NCBI GenBank assembly: GCA_902800625.1
Contig: CADCFG010000013.1
Span: 1 to 64,000, forward strand
Source: an uncultured Eubacteriales bacterium
GTDB taxonomy: Bacteria; Bacillota; Clostridia; Christensenellales; Aristaeellaceae
DNA: 64,000 nucleotides
Direction: 5' to 3'
A program made the translations under genes and the position numbers. A model generated the notes under the pieces. The model made no database searches. It was not told where the DNA came from and was given only the letters and a program-made list of their open reading frames with translations. This document shows positions 35,252 through 46,099 of the stretch, piece by piece. Numbering within the stretch: the first letter of the stretch is position 1; every line of letters begins with the position of its first letter.

Positions 35252-37252
35252 TTATCCGTTGGCGGGCAGGCGGATCACCCGGATCCCGTTCACGCCCAGC
35301 TCCGTTTTGCCGCCGACTTCCTCGCCGGTCAGCGCGTCCGTGCCCTTGGGCAGGGCGACGCTTACCGGCCCGCGAGTGAAGTTCATCACGAACAGCATGT
35401 CGCCCCTCTGGGCGACCTGCACGCCCGCGGGGAGGTGGTCCACGAGGGGCTTCACGCCGATCTCATCAAAGATCGCGCTGTAGAAGTCGTCCAGGAAGTC
35501 CGCCTCGGGGCGGGTGGCGACGTAGAAGGCCGCGCCGGCGCCGAGGCTGTTCCTGGTGACGCAGGGCTGCCCGGCGTAGAAGTCCTTTTCATAGGTGCCC
35601 AGCACCTGGGCGGTCTCTGCGTGGATCAGGTCGCACAGGTCGCGGCAGGGGTAGACCCTGCCGTTCATGCGGATGCCGTTGCGCTCGTCGTCGTACAGGC
35701 CGTCGATCTCCTCGCACCAGATGCCCAGCGCCTTGCGCAGCGGGCCGGGGAAGCCGCCCAGGAAGCACAGGTCGTCCCTGTCCACCCGGCCGGTATAGGC
35801 GGTGCAGACCAGCGCGCCGCCGCTTTTCACATATTCCGTCAGCCGCTCGGCCACGCCTGGGCGCAGCATGTACAGCATGGGCGCGGCGACGAGCTGATAG
35901 CCGGAGAAGTCCCGGGTCTCGTCGATCACGTCGATGTTCACACCCTGACGGGAAAGCGCCCGGTAGTGCTCCAGCACGGTTTCCAGGTAGTGCTTGTCCC
36001 GGCGCGGGCCCTCGCAGGTGTCCAGCGCCCAGCGGTTTTCGGTGTCCCAGATCAGCGCCACGGGAGCCTCGGGCATCTTGCCCTGCAGGCCGTTCAGCTT
36101 TTGAAGCGCCCGACTCACGTCCTGCACGTCCCGGAAGGTGCGGGTGTGCTCGTGGCCGACGTGATCCACCACCGCGCCGTGGAACTTTTCGCTGGAACCC
36201 CGGCTCTTGCGCCACTGGAAGTACTGCACCGTGTCCGCGCCGTGGGCCACGGCCTGCAGGCTGGAGAGGAGGTGCATCCCCGGCTTCTTCAGCTTGCACA
36301 CCTCCTGCCAGTTCACCTGGCTGGGCGTGGACTCCATCAGCGCGAAGGGCTGCTGCTTCAGGCAGCGCATCAGGTCGTAGTTGAAGGCGGCGACCGCAGC
36401 CGTCCACTCCTCGTCAGGGCCGCCCCAGCGGGGATAGCTGTCGTAGCTGGCGAAGTCGATGGCCTTCGAAAGTTCAAAGTAGTTCAGCTGGCCGTACAGC
36501 TCCATCAGGTTGGTGGTCACGGGCAGCTGGGGCGTCAGAGCGCGCAGCGGCGCGGCCTCGGCGCGGATGAAGTCCGCGGTCTGGCGGGTGACGAACCGCT
36601 GCCAGGCCAGGCTCAGCCCGTGCACGGACATTTCGCCGATGGGCGTGGGGCTGTGGATCTGCTCCCAGTCGGTGACGGTGTGGCTCCAGAAGCCGTTCCA
36701 CCAGGCGTGGTTCAGCGCGCTCAGCGTGCCGTACGCTTCCTTCAGGTAGTCCCGGAAGGCGGCCTGGCACAGCTCGCAATGGCAGTCGCCGCTGTATTCG
36801 TTGGAGATGTGCCAGCCCACCACCGCCGGGTGACGGCCGAAGCGCTCGGCCAGGGCGGCGTTGATCTTATTCACGAAAGCCCTGTAGACGGGGGAGGTGA
36901 AGCAGTGGTTGTGCCGTCCGCCGCGCAGGTTGCGGCCGCCGTCGGCGCGCACCCGAAGCACCTCCGGGTACTTCTGACTCATCCAGGCCGGGCGCGCGCC
37001 GCTGGGCGTGGCCAGGAAGGCGGAGATGCCCGCCGCGTGCATATTGTCCAGCACGTCCTCCAGCCAGTCGAAGTCGTACTTGCCCTCCTCCGGCTCCAGG
37101 GCGCTCCAGGCGAAGATGCCCACGCTCATCAGGTTGCAGCCGGCCAGCCGCATCAGGCGGATGTCCTCCTTCAGGATCTCCGGGCAGTCGCGCCACTGGT
37201 CGGGGTTGTAGTCGCCGCCGTGGCCCAGGAAGGGCAGGTTCAGGGTGGGCAT
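35252..37252 (-). CDS. GH42 beta-galactosidase (cytoplasmic)
   Basis: 666 aa, the usual GH42 length. It opens with GHGGDYNPDQW, followed by the TIM barrel with FAWSALEPEEG. The acid/base Glu is in HISNEYSGDCHC (with the family's zinc-binding Cys cluster) and the nucleophile Glu is in FALMESTPSQVNW. The trimerisation domain (~400-600) and a short C-terminal beta domain follow. There is no signal peptide, so it hydrolyses imported beta-galactosides such as lactose or galacto-oligosaccharides. The start at 37252 has a GGAGGT site and its own promoter. Confidence 0.95.
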   Translation of the reverse strand: MPTLNLPFLGHGGDYNPDQWRDCPEILKEDIRLMRLAGCNLMSVGIFAWSALEPEEGKYDFDWLEDVLDNMHAAGISAFLATPSGARPAWMSQKYPEVLRVRADGGRNLRGGRHNHCFTSPVYRAFVNKINAALAERFGRHPAVVGWHISNEYSGDCHCELCQAAFRDYLKEAYGTLSALNHAWWNGFWSHTVTDWEQIHSPTPIGEMSVHGLSLAWQRFVTRQTADFIRAEAAPLRALTPQLPVTTNLMELYGQLNYFELSKAIDFASYDSYPRWGGPDEEWTAAVAAFNYDLMRCLKQQPFALMESTPSQVNWQEVCKLKKPGMHLLSSLQAVAHGADTVQYFQWRKSRGSSEKFHGAVVDHVGHEHTRTFRDVQDVSRALQKLNGLQGKMPEAPVALIWDTENRWALDTCEGPRRDKHYLETVLEHYRALSRQGVNIDVIDETRDFSGYQLVAAPMLYMLRPGVAERLTEYVKSGGALVCTAYTGRVDRDDLCFLGGFPGPLRKALGIWCEEIDGLYDDERNGIRMNGRVYPCRDLCDLIHAETAQVLGTYEKDFYAGQPCVTRNSLGAGAAFYVATRPEADFLDDFYSAIFDEIGVKPLVDHLPAGVQVAQRGDMLFVMNFTRGPVSVALPKGTDALTGEEVGGKTELGVNGIRVIRLPANG

Positions 37253-37286
37253 GGGCTTACCTCCTGTATCGTCATGAATTGCCATC

Positions 37287-37315
37287 ATTATACACTGGAC
37301 GGGGGCAAAACGCAA
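37287..37315 (-). promoter_or_regulatory. Promoter of the GH42 gene
   Basis: Minus strand: TTGCGT (37310-37315), 17-bp spacer, TATAAT (37287-37292). Confidence 0.75.
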
Positions 37316-37326
37316 GGCGCGGGGCC

Positions 37327-37355
37327 TTGAGTTTTCCGGGGATTTGGTATAGAAT
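37327..37355 (+). promoter_or_regulatory. Promoter of the M24 peptidase gene
   Basis: TTGAGT (37327-37332), 17-bp spacer, TAGAAT (37350-37355), divergent from the GH42 promoter. Confidence 0.65.
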
Positions 37356-37390
37356 AATTTGGGAAACAATTGCGACGGAGGTTATATGAT

Positions 37391-38620
37391 ATGTGGACGG
37401 TAAAGCAGCAGTGCGCGCTGCACGATGAGATTTTGAAGGAGCGGCTGACCACGCTGATGCCACGGCTGATGCGGGAATGCGGCGTGGAGATGTGGGTGGT
37501 GATCTCCCGGGAGTACGACGAGGATCCCCTGTTCAGGACGCTGGTGCCCGCGCTGGTGAAAAACGCAGGGCGGACCACCTGCCTGGTGTTCAGCCTGGAC
37601 GGCGAGGGGCATTACGAGGCGCTGAACCTGTCCCGGCCGAACGACCGCTTCGACGGCTTCTATACCCAGGCCATGGATCGGCGGGACGACGTGTTCCAGG
37701 CGCTGAACCACCTGATCGCCCGGAAGAAGCCCTCCCGGGTGCACGTGGACGTGTCCAACGAGTGTCCCATGGCGGACGGGCTGAGCAAGAACCTATACGA
37801 GCGCATGGTGACGGCCACCAACGGCGGCGTGCGCTTCGTCAGCGCCGAGGAGATCGCCATCCGCTGGGTCGAGACCCGCACGGCACGGGAGCTGGAGCTG
37901 TATCCCGAGATCTACAAGCTGATGATGGACATCGTGGACGAGGTGTTCTCCGCAGATTTCATCACCCCCGGCGTCACCACCACCACCGACGTGGAGTGGG
38001 GCATCATGCAGCGGGTGAACGCACTGGGGCTGCCCTGCTGGTTCTCCCCGGACGTGGACCTGCAGCGCATGGGCGGTACGGATTTCAGGATGTTTGGCGA
38101 AGTGATCCTGCCCGGCGACATCGTGCACTGCGACGTGGGGCTGGTCTGCCTGGGCCTGCACACCGACACCCAGCGCAACGTCTATATCGGCAGGCCCGGG
38201 GAGGATGAGATCCCCGCCGGCATCCGGGACGTCTTCCGCACCGGCTGCCGCTTCCAGGACATCGTGCGCGGCCACTATGCCGCCGGGCGCACCGGCAACG
38301 AGATCCTGCGGCTGTCGCTGGAGCAGGCGAAGGCCGAGGGCATCCGGGCCATGAGCTACTGCCACCCCATCGGCACCTTCGGCCACAGCGCCGGGCCCTG
38401 CGTGGGGCTGTTCGACAACCAGCTCTTCGTGCCCGGCCACGGGGAGTACGTGATGCACGACGACACCTGCTATGCCCTGGAGCTGAACATCACCCAGGCC
38501 GTGCCCGAGTGGGGTGGCCAGGACGCGTGCATGATGCTGGAGGAGACAATCGCCTTCACCGGCGGCGAGACGAGGTTTATGGACGACAAGCGGGAGATCA
38601 TACGGTTCATCAAATGCTGA
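37391..38620 (+). CDS. M24-family (aminopeptidase P-like) metallopeptidase
   Basis: 409 aa. The N-terminal creatinase-like domain (~1-170) starts at residue 1 with WTVKQQCALHDEILKERL. The C-terminal pita-bread fold contains metal-ligand stretches GDIVHCDVGLVCLGLHTD, the His region SYCHPIGTFGHSAGP, and late Glu residues (CYALELNI). Such proteins remove N-terminal residues from X-Pro peptides; some subfamily members have other substrates. The start at 37391 has GGAGGT at good spacing. The opp peptide importer nearby fits a peptide-use role. Confidence 0.85.
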   Translation: MWTVKQQCALHDEILKERLTTLMPRLMRECGVEMWVVISREYDEDPLFRTLVPALVKNAGRTTCLVFSLDGEGHYEALNLSRPNDRFDGFYTQAMDRRDDVFQALNHLIARKKPSRVHVDVSNECPMADGLSKNLYERMVTATNGGVRFVSAEEIAIRWVETRTARELELYPEIYKLMMDIVDEVFSADFITPGVTTTTDVEWGIMQRVNALGLPCWFSPDVDLQRMGGTDFRMFGEVILPGDIVHCDVGLVCLGLHTDTQRNVYIGRPGEDEIPAGIRDVFRTGCRFQDIVRGHYAAGRTGNEILRLSLEQAKAEGIRAMSYCHPIGTFGHSAGPCVGLFDNQLFVPGHGEYVMHDDTCYALELNITQAVPEWGGQDACMMLEETIAFTGGETRFMDDKREIIRFIKC

Positions 38621-38636
38621 TTTATCGCTGCGCTTG

Positions 38637-38800
38637 AATCAGGAATGAGGAATGAGGAGTGGAGGCGCAAATCCCTGCGGGATTTGTTTTGATTGAAGAG
38701 GACGGAAGAGTGCTGAAACGCCGCTTGTCCCTTTTCAATCGAAGAAATCCGTCAGGATTTCCTCCCGAATTCCTCATTCCTCACTCCTCATTCCTCATTT
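38637..38800. repeat. Inverted-repeat element, GAGGAAT family
   Basis: The left end carries tandem GAGGAAT heptamers; the right end carries their inverted copies (ATTCCTC). Inside are two short hairpins, AAATCCC-TGC-GGGATTT and AAATCC-GTC-AGGATTT type, and a GATTGAA/TTCAATC pairing. There is no ORF. It begins 16 nt after the peptidase stop codon. It has the same plan as 53533-53690. Confidence 0.8.
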
Positions 38801-38841
38801 ATGAGCGTCAGCCCGACAAATCAGGAATCCCCACTTCCAGG

Positions 38842-38880
38842 AAAAAGACCGGCCCCGGTTCCTTTCGGAACCGGGGCCGG
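38842..38880 (-). terminator. Terminator of the opp operon
   Basis: A 14-bp perfect stem CCGGCCCCGGTTCC / GGAACCGGGGCCGG (38849-38880), followed on the minus strand by TCTTTTT. Confidence 0.92.
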
Positions 38881-38904
38881 CTGCCGTTCAGGCGTCAGAC
38901 GGAA

Positions 38905-40581
38905 TTATTCCGCGTCCTGGGTGGCGTACTGGAAGAAGAAGTAGCCCAGGGAGGTGAAGCCCACGTTGCCGATGGTGCTCGCCTTGCAGTAGGGCTGGGT
39001 GTAGAAGTACAGGGGAGCCACGGGGAAGCCGCCCTCGCTGTACAGCAGCTTCTCGGCGTCATAGAGGATCTGATCGCGCTCGGCGCCGGGCAGGGTGGCC
39101 TTGGCCTTGGTGATCATATCGTCGAACTCGGTGTTGGAGTACACGCCGTAGTTGTTGCTCTGGCCGGTGACCATCAGCTCCAGGTAGGTGACGGGATCGT
39201 TGTAGTCCGCGATCCAGCCCAGGCGCGCCACGCCGAACTTGTGCTCGCCGAGGCCGTTGGTGTAGGTCGCCCACTCCTGGTTCTCGGTGGTGATGTTCAT
39301 GTTCAGCACGGTCTTCCAGTCCTCGCCGCAGGCTTCGGCGATGGCCTTGTGGGTGTCGGAGGTGTTGAAGTTGTAGACCACGGTGGTGTCGGGATCCCAG
39401 GCGCCATCCTCGACGGCCTCGTTGTAGAGCTGCTCAGCCAGCTCGCAGCGGCCGGAGTAGGTCTCCAGGTCGGCATCGGGATACTGCTCGGCCAGCCAGG
39501 CATACAGAGCGCCCAGCTCGGTGCCCTCGGAGAAGTCATTGCCCTCGGAATCCAGGATACCGGCGGCCACGAGGCCGGTGGCGGGAACCTGACCGCCCTG
39601 GGTGACGTTCTCGACGATGTTGTCGCGGTCGATGGACAGGGTCATGGCAGCGCGCACGCGCCAGTCCTCGATCTTCAGGCAGTTCAGGTACAGGTAGTAG
39701 GTGCCCACATAGGGGTTGATGAAGCAGTCGCCGGACTCCTGCAGGCTGGCGATCATGTCGGTGGGGAAGCTGTCGATGAACTGCCACGCGCCGCTCTGAT
39801 AGCTGGACAGGATGGCGGTCTCGCTGTCGGACAGGTTCCAGATGATGGCATCCGGGCCCAGCTTGTCAGCGTCATAGTACTTGTCGTTGGGCTCCATGCG
39901 GATGTAGCTGTCGTGCACCCACTCGGTCACCTTGTAGGCGCCGTTGACCACGATGTTCTCGGGGTCGGTCCAGTTGTCGCTGCCCTCGACCACGTCCTGG
40001 CGCAGGGGCATCAGGGACGGGAAGGCGCACATGCTCAGGAAGTAGGCACAGGGGCTCTCCAGGGTGATCTGGACGGTCTTGTCGTCCAGGGCCTCGATGG
40101 CCAGGGTGTCGGGGTCGGCTTCGCCGGCCTGGATCTCAGCGGCGTTCAGCACGATGTGATCCAGGAAGTAGCCGTACTCGGACGCGGTGTCCGGATTCAC
40201 CAGACGCTTCCAGCTGTACACGAAGTCCTGGGCCTTCACGGGCTCGCCGTCGGACCAGAAGATGTCGTCGCGCAGGGTGAAGGTGTAGACGGTCTGGTCC
40301 TCGGAGATCTCATAGGACGCAGCCTGGCCGCACACGATCTCGGTGTTGAACATGCCGGTGTCCTCGGTGAGGTTCTCGTCGGTCAGCTCGTACTTCATCA
40401 GACACTCGAACTGATGGTTGGTCATCATGGCGGCGTCAACGGAGTTGGCCAGGTTGGGATCGATGGTCTCGGGCTCGGAAGCGACGCACACGTTCAGCTC
40501 GAACGGGGCTTCTTCTGCCATGGCCGGGACCAGCGCCAGAACCAGGCACATCGCCAGGATCAGGGAAACGATCTTCTTCAT
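38905..40581 (-). CDS. Oligopeptide ABC transporter substrate-binding protein (OppA-like)
   Basis: 558 aa, SBP family 5. The signal peptide is ~1-22 (ending PAMA); no lipobox Cys is apparent, which is unusual for a Gram-positive binding protein. Family motifs are present: EPETIDPNLANS, the FTLRDDIFWSDGEPVKAQDFVYSW region (split here: TLRDDIFWSDGEPVKAQDF) and AMTLSIDRDNI. It captures peptides outside the cell for OppBCDF. It is the last gene of the operon, 81 nt after oppF, with an AAGGAGG site. Confidence 0.94.
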   Translation of the reverse strand: MKKIVSLILAMCLVLALVPAMAEEAPFELNVCVASEPETIDPNLANSVDAAMMTNHQFECLMKYELTDENLTEDTGMFNTEIVCGQAASYEISEDQTVYTFTLRDDIFWSDGEPVKAQDFVYSWKRLVNPDTASEYGYFLDHIVLNAAEIQAGEADPDTLAIEALDDKTVQITLESPCAYFLSMCAFPSLMPLRQDVVEGSDNWTDPENIVVNGAYKVTEWVHDSYIRMEPNDKYYDADKLGPDAIIWNLSDSETAILSSYQSGAWQFIDSFPTDMIASLQESGDCFINPYVGTYYLYLNCLKIEDWRVRAAMTLSIDRDNIVENVTQGGQVPATGLVAAGILDSEGNDFSEGTELGALYAWLAEQYPDADLETYSGRCELAEQLYNEAVEDGAWDPDTTVVYNFNTSDTHKAIAEACGEDWKTVLNMNITTENQEWATYTNGLGEHKFGVARLGWIADYNDPVTYLELMVTGQSNNYGVYSNTEFDDMITKAKATLPGAERDQILYDAEKLLYSEGGFPVAPLYFYTQPYCKASTIGNVGFTSLGYFFFQYATQDAE

Positions 40582-40662
40582 GGTTGGGTTCCTCCTTGTG
40601 ATGTATATACATTTCACCGTTCCGGTGAAGTGTAGTCGTGGTCAGCTCCCGTCGGGGAGCGC

Positions 40663-41667
40663 TCAGCCCAGGCCCTCAAGTCTGTGGCAGGCCGCGAAAT
40701 GCCCGGGCGCATACTCCTTCAGGCGGGGCATGTCCCGCTTGCAGATGTCCGTGGCGTAGGGGCAGCGGGTGTGGAAGCGGCAGCCGCTGGGCGGGTTGAT
40801 GGGGCTGGGGATGTCGCCCTCCAGCAGGATGCGCTGGCGGGTCTTGTTCTTCTCCGGGTCCGGCAGCGGCACGGCGGAGAGCAGCGTCTGGGTGTAGGGG
40901 TGGATGGGGTGGTTGCACAGCTCATAGCTTTCTGCCAGCTCCACCAGGTTGCCCAGGTACATCACGCCGATGCGGTTGGAGATGTGGCGTACCACGGAGA
41001 TGTCATGGGCGATGAACAGGTAGGTCAGGCCGATCTGCTCCTGCAGGTCCTCCAGCATGTTCACCACCTGGGACTGTATGGACACGTCCAGCGCCGAGAT
41101 GGGCTCGTCGCAGACGATGAACTCCGGGTTCACCGCCAAGGCGCGGGCGATGCCCACGCGCTGCTGCTGGCCTCCGGAAAACTCGTGGGGGAAGCGGTTG
41201 GCGTGCTCGGTGTTCAGGCCCACCTCGTCCAGCAGCTCGTTGATGCGCTCCCGCCGCTCGGCCTTGCCGGTGCACAGCTTGTGGATGTCCAGGGCCTCGC
41301 CCACGATCTCGCCCACCGTCATGCGGGGGTCCAGGGAGGCGGAGGGGTCCTGGAAGATGATCTGCATCTTGCGCCGGTAGGGCAGCATGGGCACGGCGAT
41401 CTTCGCGTCGCTGTCGTAGATGGTCTGGCCGTCGTAGACGATCTTGCCGCTGGTGGGCTCGTGCAGCCGGATGATGGCCCGGCCCAGCGTGGACTTGCCG
41501 CAGCCCGACTCGCCCACGATGCCCAGCGTCTCGCCCTTGTAGATGGAGAAGGACACGGACTCCACGGCCTGCACGTACTGCCTGCGGGCCAAGAGGCCGC
41601 CGCCCTTGACGGCGAAGTACTTGCGCAGGTTCTCGATCTCGATCAGCTTGTTGGTGTACTGGGTCAT
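40663..41667 (-). CDS. oppF: Oligopeptide ABC transporter ATPase OppF
   Basis: 334 aa. Walker [11 protein letters not shown]-loop [12 protein letters not shown], signature [15 protein letters not shown], Walker [12 protein letters not shown], and the C-terminal oligopeptide-ABC extension with a Cys-rich [15 protein letters not shown] iron-sulfur-type motif. It pairs with OppD to power uptake. The start overlaps the oppD stop (ATGA), so the two are coupled. Confidence 0.95.
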   Translation of the reverse strand: MTQYTNKLIEIENLRKYFAVKGGGLLARRQYVQAVESVSFSIYKGETLGIVGESGCGKSTLGRAIIRLHEPTSGKIVYDGQTIYDSDAKIAVPMLPYRRKMQIIFQDPSASLDPRMTVGEIVGEALDIHKLCTGKAERRERINELLDEVGLNTEHANRFPHEFSGGQQQRVGIARALAVNPEFIVCDEPISALDVSIQSQVVNMLEDLQEQIGLTYLFIAHDISVVRHISNRIGVMYLGNLVELAESYELCNHPIHPYTQTLLSAVPLPDPEKNKTRQRILLEGDIPSPINPPSGCRFHTRCPYATDICKRDMPRLKEYAPGHFAACHRLEGLG

Positions 41668-42674
41668 TTGCCGCTCGCCTCCTCGCCGTCGTCCTCCATG
41701 AAGTGCAGCCAGCACGCGCTGGTGTGGCCGTCGCCGTAGTCGGCAAAGGGCGGCTTCTGGCGCAGGCAGATCTTGCGGCAATCCTTGCAGCGCGGCGCGA
41801 AGTTGCAGCCCTTGGGCGGGTTCAGCAGGTCGATGGGGGTGCCCTCGATGGGGATCAGCCGCTCGTGGCCGTCGCTGTCCAGACGGGGCATGGATGCCAG
41901 CAGCCCCTTGGTGTAGGGGTGCAGCGGGTTGTAGAATATGTCGTTCACCTTGCCCTGCTCCACGATCTTGCCGGCGTACATCACCGACACGCGGTCGCAG
42001 ATCTCGGCCACCACGCCCAGGTTGTGGGTGATGAAGATGATGGAGGTCTGCTCCTCCTGCTGCAGCTTTTTCATCAGCTCCAGGATCTGGGCCTGGATGG
42101 TCACGTCCAGGGCGGTGGTGGGCTCGTCGGCAATCAGCAGCTTGGGCTTGCAGATCAGCGCCATGGCGATCATCGCGCGCTGGCGCATGCCGCCGGAGAA
42201 CTCGTGGGGATACTGGTCGATGCGCTTTTCGGCGTTGTTGATGCCCACCAGCTCCAGCATCTCGATGGCGCGCTTTCGGGCGTCCTGGGGGGAAATGCTG
42301 CTGTCGTGGCAGGTCAGCGCCTCCATCAGCTGGTTGCCGATGGTGTAGACCGGGTTCAGGCAGGTCATGGGGTTCTGGAAGATCATGCTGACCTTGTTGC
42401 CTCGGAACTGGCGCATCTGCTCGGGCGTGTAGGCCAGCAGGTCCTCGCCCTCAAAGGTGATGGAGCCGCCCACCACCTTGCCCGGGTTCTGCAGCAGGCC
42501 GATGATCGAGTAGGCCTCCACGCTCTTGCCGGAGCCGGATTCGCCAACCACGCCCATGACCTCGTTGTAGCCCAGGGAATAGGAGATGCCGTCCACCGCC
42601 TTGACCTCGCCGGCGGGGGTGAAAAAGGATACCCGGAGGTCCTTGACCTCAATCAGCCTGTCGTTCTCAGCCAT
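41664..42674 (-). CDS. oppD: Oligopeptide ABC transporter ATPase OppD
   Basis: 336 aa. Walker A GESGSGKS, signature [15 protein letters not shown], Walker [13 protein letters not shown], and a C-terminal [11 protein letters not shown] cluster motif. It is the second ATPase of the importer. It follows oppC by 13 nt. Confidence 0.95.
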   Translation of the reverse strand: MAENDRLIEVKDLRVSFFTPAGEVKAVDGISYSLGYNEVMGVVGESGSGKSVEAYSIIGLLQNPGKVVGGSITFEGEDLLAYTPEQMRQFRGNKVSMIFQNPMTCLNPVYTIGNQLMEALTCHDSSISPQDARKRAIEMLELVGINNAEKRIDQYPHEFSGGMRQRAMIAMALICKPKLLIADEPTTALDVTIQAQILELMKKLQQEEQTSIIFITHNLGVVAEICDRVSVMYAGKIVEQGKVNDIFYNPLHPYTKGLLASMPRLDSDGHERLIPIEGTPIDLLNPPKGCNFAPRCKDCRKICLRQKPPFADYGDGHTSACWLHFMEDDGEEASGK

Positions 42675-42687
42675 TTCGGTCGCCTCC

Positions 42688-44055
42688 TCACTTCTTCAGG
42701 CGCGGATCCAGCGCGTCGCGCAGGCCGTCGCCGATCAGGTTCAGGGAAAGTACGATGATCGTCAGTATGACCGCGGGATAGATCAGGCGGTCGGGGAATA
42801 TCTCGATGGTGGCCAGCGCGTCGGAGCACAGCGAGCCCAGGCTGGCCATCGGCGCGGAGACGCCCAGGCCCAGGAAGGACAGGAAGGACTCCAGGAAGAT
42901 GGCCGAGGGGATCTGCAGGCAGGTGGTGATCACCAGCGCGCCCACGGCGTTGGGCAGCAGGTGCCGCCGGATGATGCGGGTCTTCGAAGCGCCCAGGGCC
43001 ACCGCCGCGTTCACGTATTCCTGCTCCTTCAGCTGCAGCACCTGGCCGCGCACAATGCGGGCCATGGTGACCCAGTAGAGCAGGGCGAAGGTGATGAAGA
43101 TGCTGACGATGCCGGGGCCAAGGTCGCCCAGGATGGCGCCGATGCCCGTCTTGTGGGCGTCGAACCAGGCCCGCAGCGGGTCGGTGAGCACCACCTGCAG
43201 CAGCAGCACGATCAGTACCTCGGGGATGGAGTAGATCAGCTCTACGATGCGCATCATCACGAAGTCCACCGCGCCGCCGGCCAGGCCGGAGATGGCTCCG
43301 TATATGGAGCCGATCACCAGCACGATCAGCGCCGCCGCGATGCCGATGATGATGGACACCTGCGCGCCGTACATGGTGCGGGCCATCAGGTCGCGGCCGG
43401 AGGAGTCCGTGCCGAACACGTGGGGGAACACGCTGTTGACCAGCTTCAGCGGCTGGGCGCCCTCGGCGGGGGCGTCGGACAGCTCCACGGGGGTGCTCTT
43501 CTCCCAGGTGCCGTCCTCGTTCAGGTCCTTCATCTTCACCACGAACAGCGGCTCCTCGGCGTCGGCGTCCAGCGCCAGCACCGATTTCTCGATGGCCTTT
43601 TTCAGCGTGAAGGCGTACGTCTTGCCGCCATAGTTGATGGTGTAGTCGCCCTTCTTGATGGCGGTCAGGCTGCCGGATTTCAGCGTGGTGGCGTAGAAGG
43701 CGTCGCAGTTTTTGCTCATGGCGATGACCAGCTGTTCCTCCTCGGAATACTCCATGGAGGCCAGCTTTTGCGACGAGCGGTACTGGTCGGCGTAGTTATA
43801 CGGGATCAGCCGGGGCCCCAGGAAGGCAAACAGCAGGCACAGTATGAACACGAACAGCGCCACCATGGACACCGTGTTGGCCTTGAAGCGCCGGGCCGCA
43901 TCCCGCCAGTAGGAGACGCTCTTGTGCTTGTAGACCACGGATTCCTTTTCCGTGTCGGTGGCGGCCTGGAAGTCGTCGGCGGTAAGGCCGAAGGTCTCCT
44001 CGATCTTGTCCGGGTCCACCTGGAAGGGGCTGAGCTTGGCGAAGTTGTATTTCAT
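42688..44055 (-). CDS. oppC: Oligopeptide ABC transporter permease OppC with large extracytoplasmic insert
   Basis: 455 aa against the usual ~300. The first membrane helix is at ~62-82. A long, mostly polar segment (~86-205) comes before the conserved PHVFGTDSSGRDLMAR. The permease core has five more helices and the EAA loop (VALGASKTRIIRRHLLPN). The N-terminal cytoplasmic part (~60 aa) is also longer than usual. The extra external domain might contact the unusual non-lipidated OppA. The upstream oppB is 7 nt away. Confidence 0.92.
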   Translation of the reverse strand: MKYNFAKLSPFQVDPDKIEETFGLTADDFQAATDTEKESVVYKHKSVSYWRDAARRFKANTVSMVALFVFILCLLFAFLGPRLIPYNYADQYRSSQKLASMEYSEEEQLVIAMSKNCDAFYATTLKSGSLTAIKKGDYTINYGGKTYAFTLKKAIEKSVLALDADAEEPLFVVKMKDLNEDGTWEKSTPVELSDAPAEGAQPLKLVNSVFPHVFGTDSSGRDLMARTMYGAQVSIIIGIAAALIVLVIGSIYGAISGLAGGAVDFVMMRIVELIYSIPEVLIVLLLQVVLTDPLRAWFDAHKTGIGAILGDLGPGIVSIFITFALLYWVTMARIVRGQVLQLKEQEYVNAAVALGASKTRIIRRHLLPNAVGALVITTCLQIPSAIFLESFLSFLGLGVSAPMASLGSLCSDALATIEIFPDRLIYPAVILTIIVLSLNLIGDGLRDALDPRLKK

Positions 44056-44062
44056 GTGTCTC

Positions 44063-45004
<942 letters not shown>

Positions 45005-45046
45005 GCTTTCAACCTCTCAGTTCGTTGATGGGATCCGGCCCGGGAC

Positions 45047-46099
45047 TCACTCCCCGTTCAGCTTCATCTTGATGATGCCGCGATAGCGGGGGCTGGTGCG
45101 CTCCAGGGTATAGGGCTCGCCCGGCAGCACGGGATACCGGTCCAGCAGGGCTCGGATGGCACCCTGCTCGCCCTCGTCCAGCTCGAAGGAGAACAGGCGG
45201 TCGTTGTCGGCCACGTGGCGGCTGTTGCGCACGCCCACGATGGCCGCGGCCACGCCCGGCTGCTCAAGGATATAGCGGGTGGCCACGTTGGACACGCTCA
45301 CGCCGTGGCCGTCGGCAATCTGCTTCAGCAGCTTCAACAGCGCCTGCATGCCCTCCAGCCCCAGGCTGTCCTCGATGACCTGCATGTATTTTACCTGTGA
45401 GCGGGTCTGGGGCGTGAAGTCCGCCTGGCCCAGGTACCTTTCCGACAGGAAGCCGCCGGAGAGCGTGCCGTAGCAGAACATGGCGATGCCGTGCTCCCGG
45501 CAGTATTTCAGCTGGCTTGCCTCGACGCGGCGGTCGAACATGGAGTACTGGGCCTGTATGGAGGCCACGGGGATGCCCGCGTCCACCAGCTGGGCCAGGT
45601 GCTGCGTATCGAAGTTGGTCACGCCGATCCGGCGGATCTTGCCCGCCTGGCGCAGCCGCTCCAGGTGCCCGGCCACTTCCAGGCAGCGGGGCACGTCGTA
45701 GTCCCACCAGTGAAACTGTACCAGGTCCAGGCAGTCCCGGTTCAGGCGGGTCAGGCTGCGGTCGATGATGTGCTGGGTGTCCTCGAAGGACACGGTCTCG
45801 AGCCTGTCCAGGTCCGGCACGTATTTGGTGTGGATCTGCAGGCAGTCGTGGCTGTAGCCGCCCATGGCCTTCAATTCGCCCACGAAGCGGCCGATGAAGT
45901 CCTCCGCGCCGGTGTAGATGTCGGCGCAGTCGAAGGTGGTGAAGCCGCGCTCATAGAGCATGTGGAAGGCGCGCATCACGTCGTCCATGTCCAGCGCGCC
46001 GGACAGGCTGTGGCCCTCGCTCAGCTGCCAGCAGCCGTTGATGACCCGGTTGATGCGATAGCCGCCGGGCAGCTCGTACTTGCGGTTGGTATCAGTCAT
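45047..46099 (-). CDS. Aldo/keto reductase
   Basis: 350 aa, a TIM-barrel oxidoreductase. The tetrad is visible: Asp and Tyr in FDCADIYTGAEDF, Lys in HTKYVP and His in QFHWWDY. The NADP-binding end carries AAAIVGVRNSRHV. The substrate is unknown. Its start overlaps the end of the TIGR04076 gene (8 nt), a frequent pairing in Clostridia. An AGGAGA site precedes the ATG. Confidence 0.93.
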   Translation of the reverse strand: MTDTNRKYELPGGYRINRVINGCWQLSEGHSLSGALDMDDVMRAFHMLYERGFTTFDCADIYTGAEDFIGRFVGELKAMGGYSHDCLQIHTKYVPDLDRLETVSFEDTQHIIDRSLTRLNRDCLDLVQFHWWDYDVPRCLEVAGHLERLRQAGKIRRIGVTNFDTQHLAQLVDAGIPVASIQAQYSMFDRRVEASQLKYCREHGIAMFCYGTLSGGFLSERYLGQADFTPQTRSQVKYMQVIEDSLGLEGMQALLKLLKQIADGHGVSVSNVATRYILEQPGVAAAIVGVRNSRHVADNDRLFSFELDEGEQGAIRALLDRYPVLPGEPYTLERTSPRYRGIIKMKLNGE

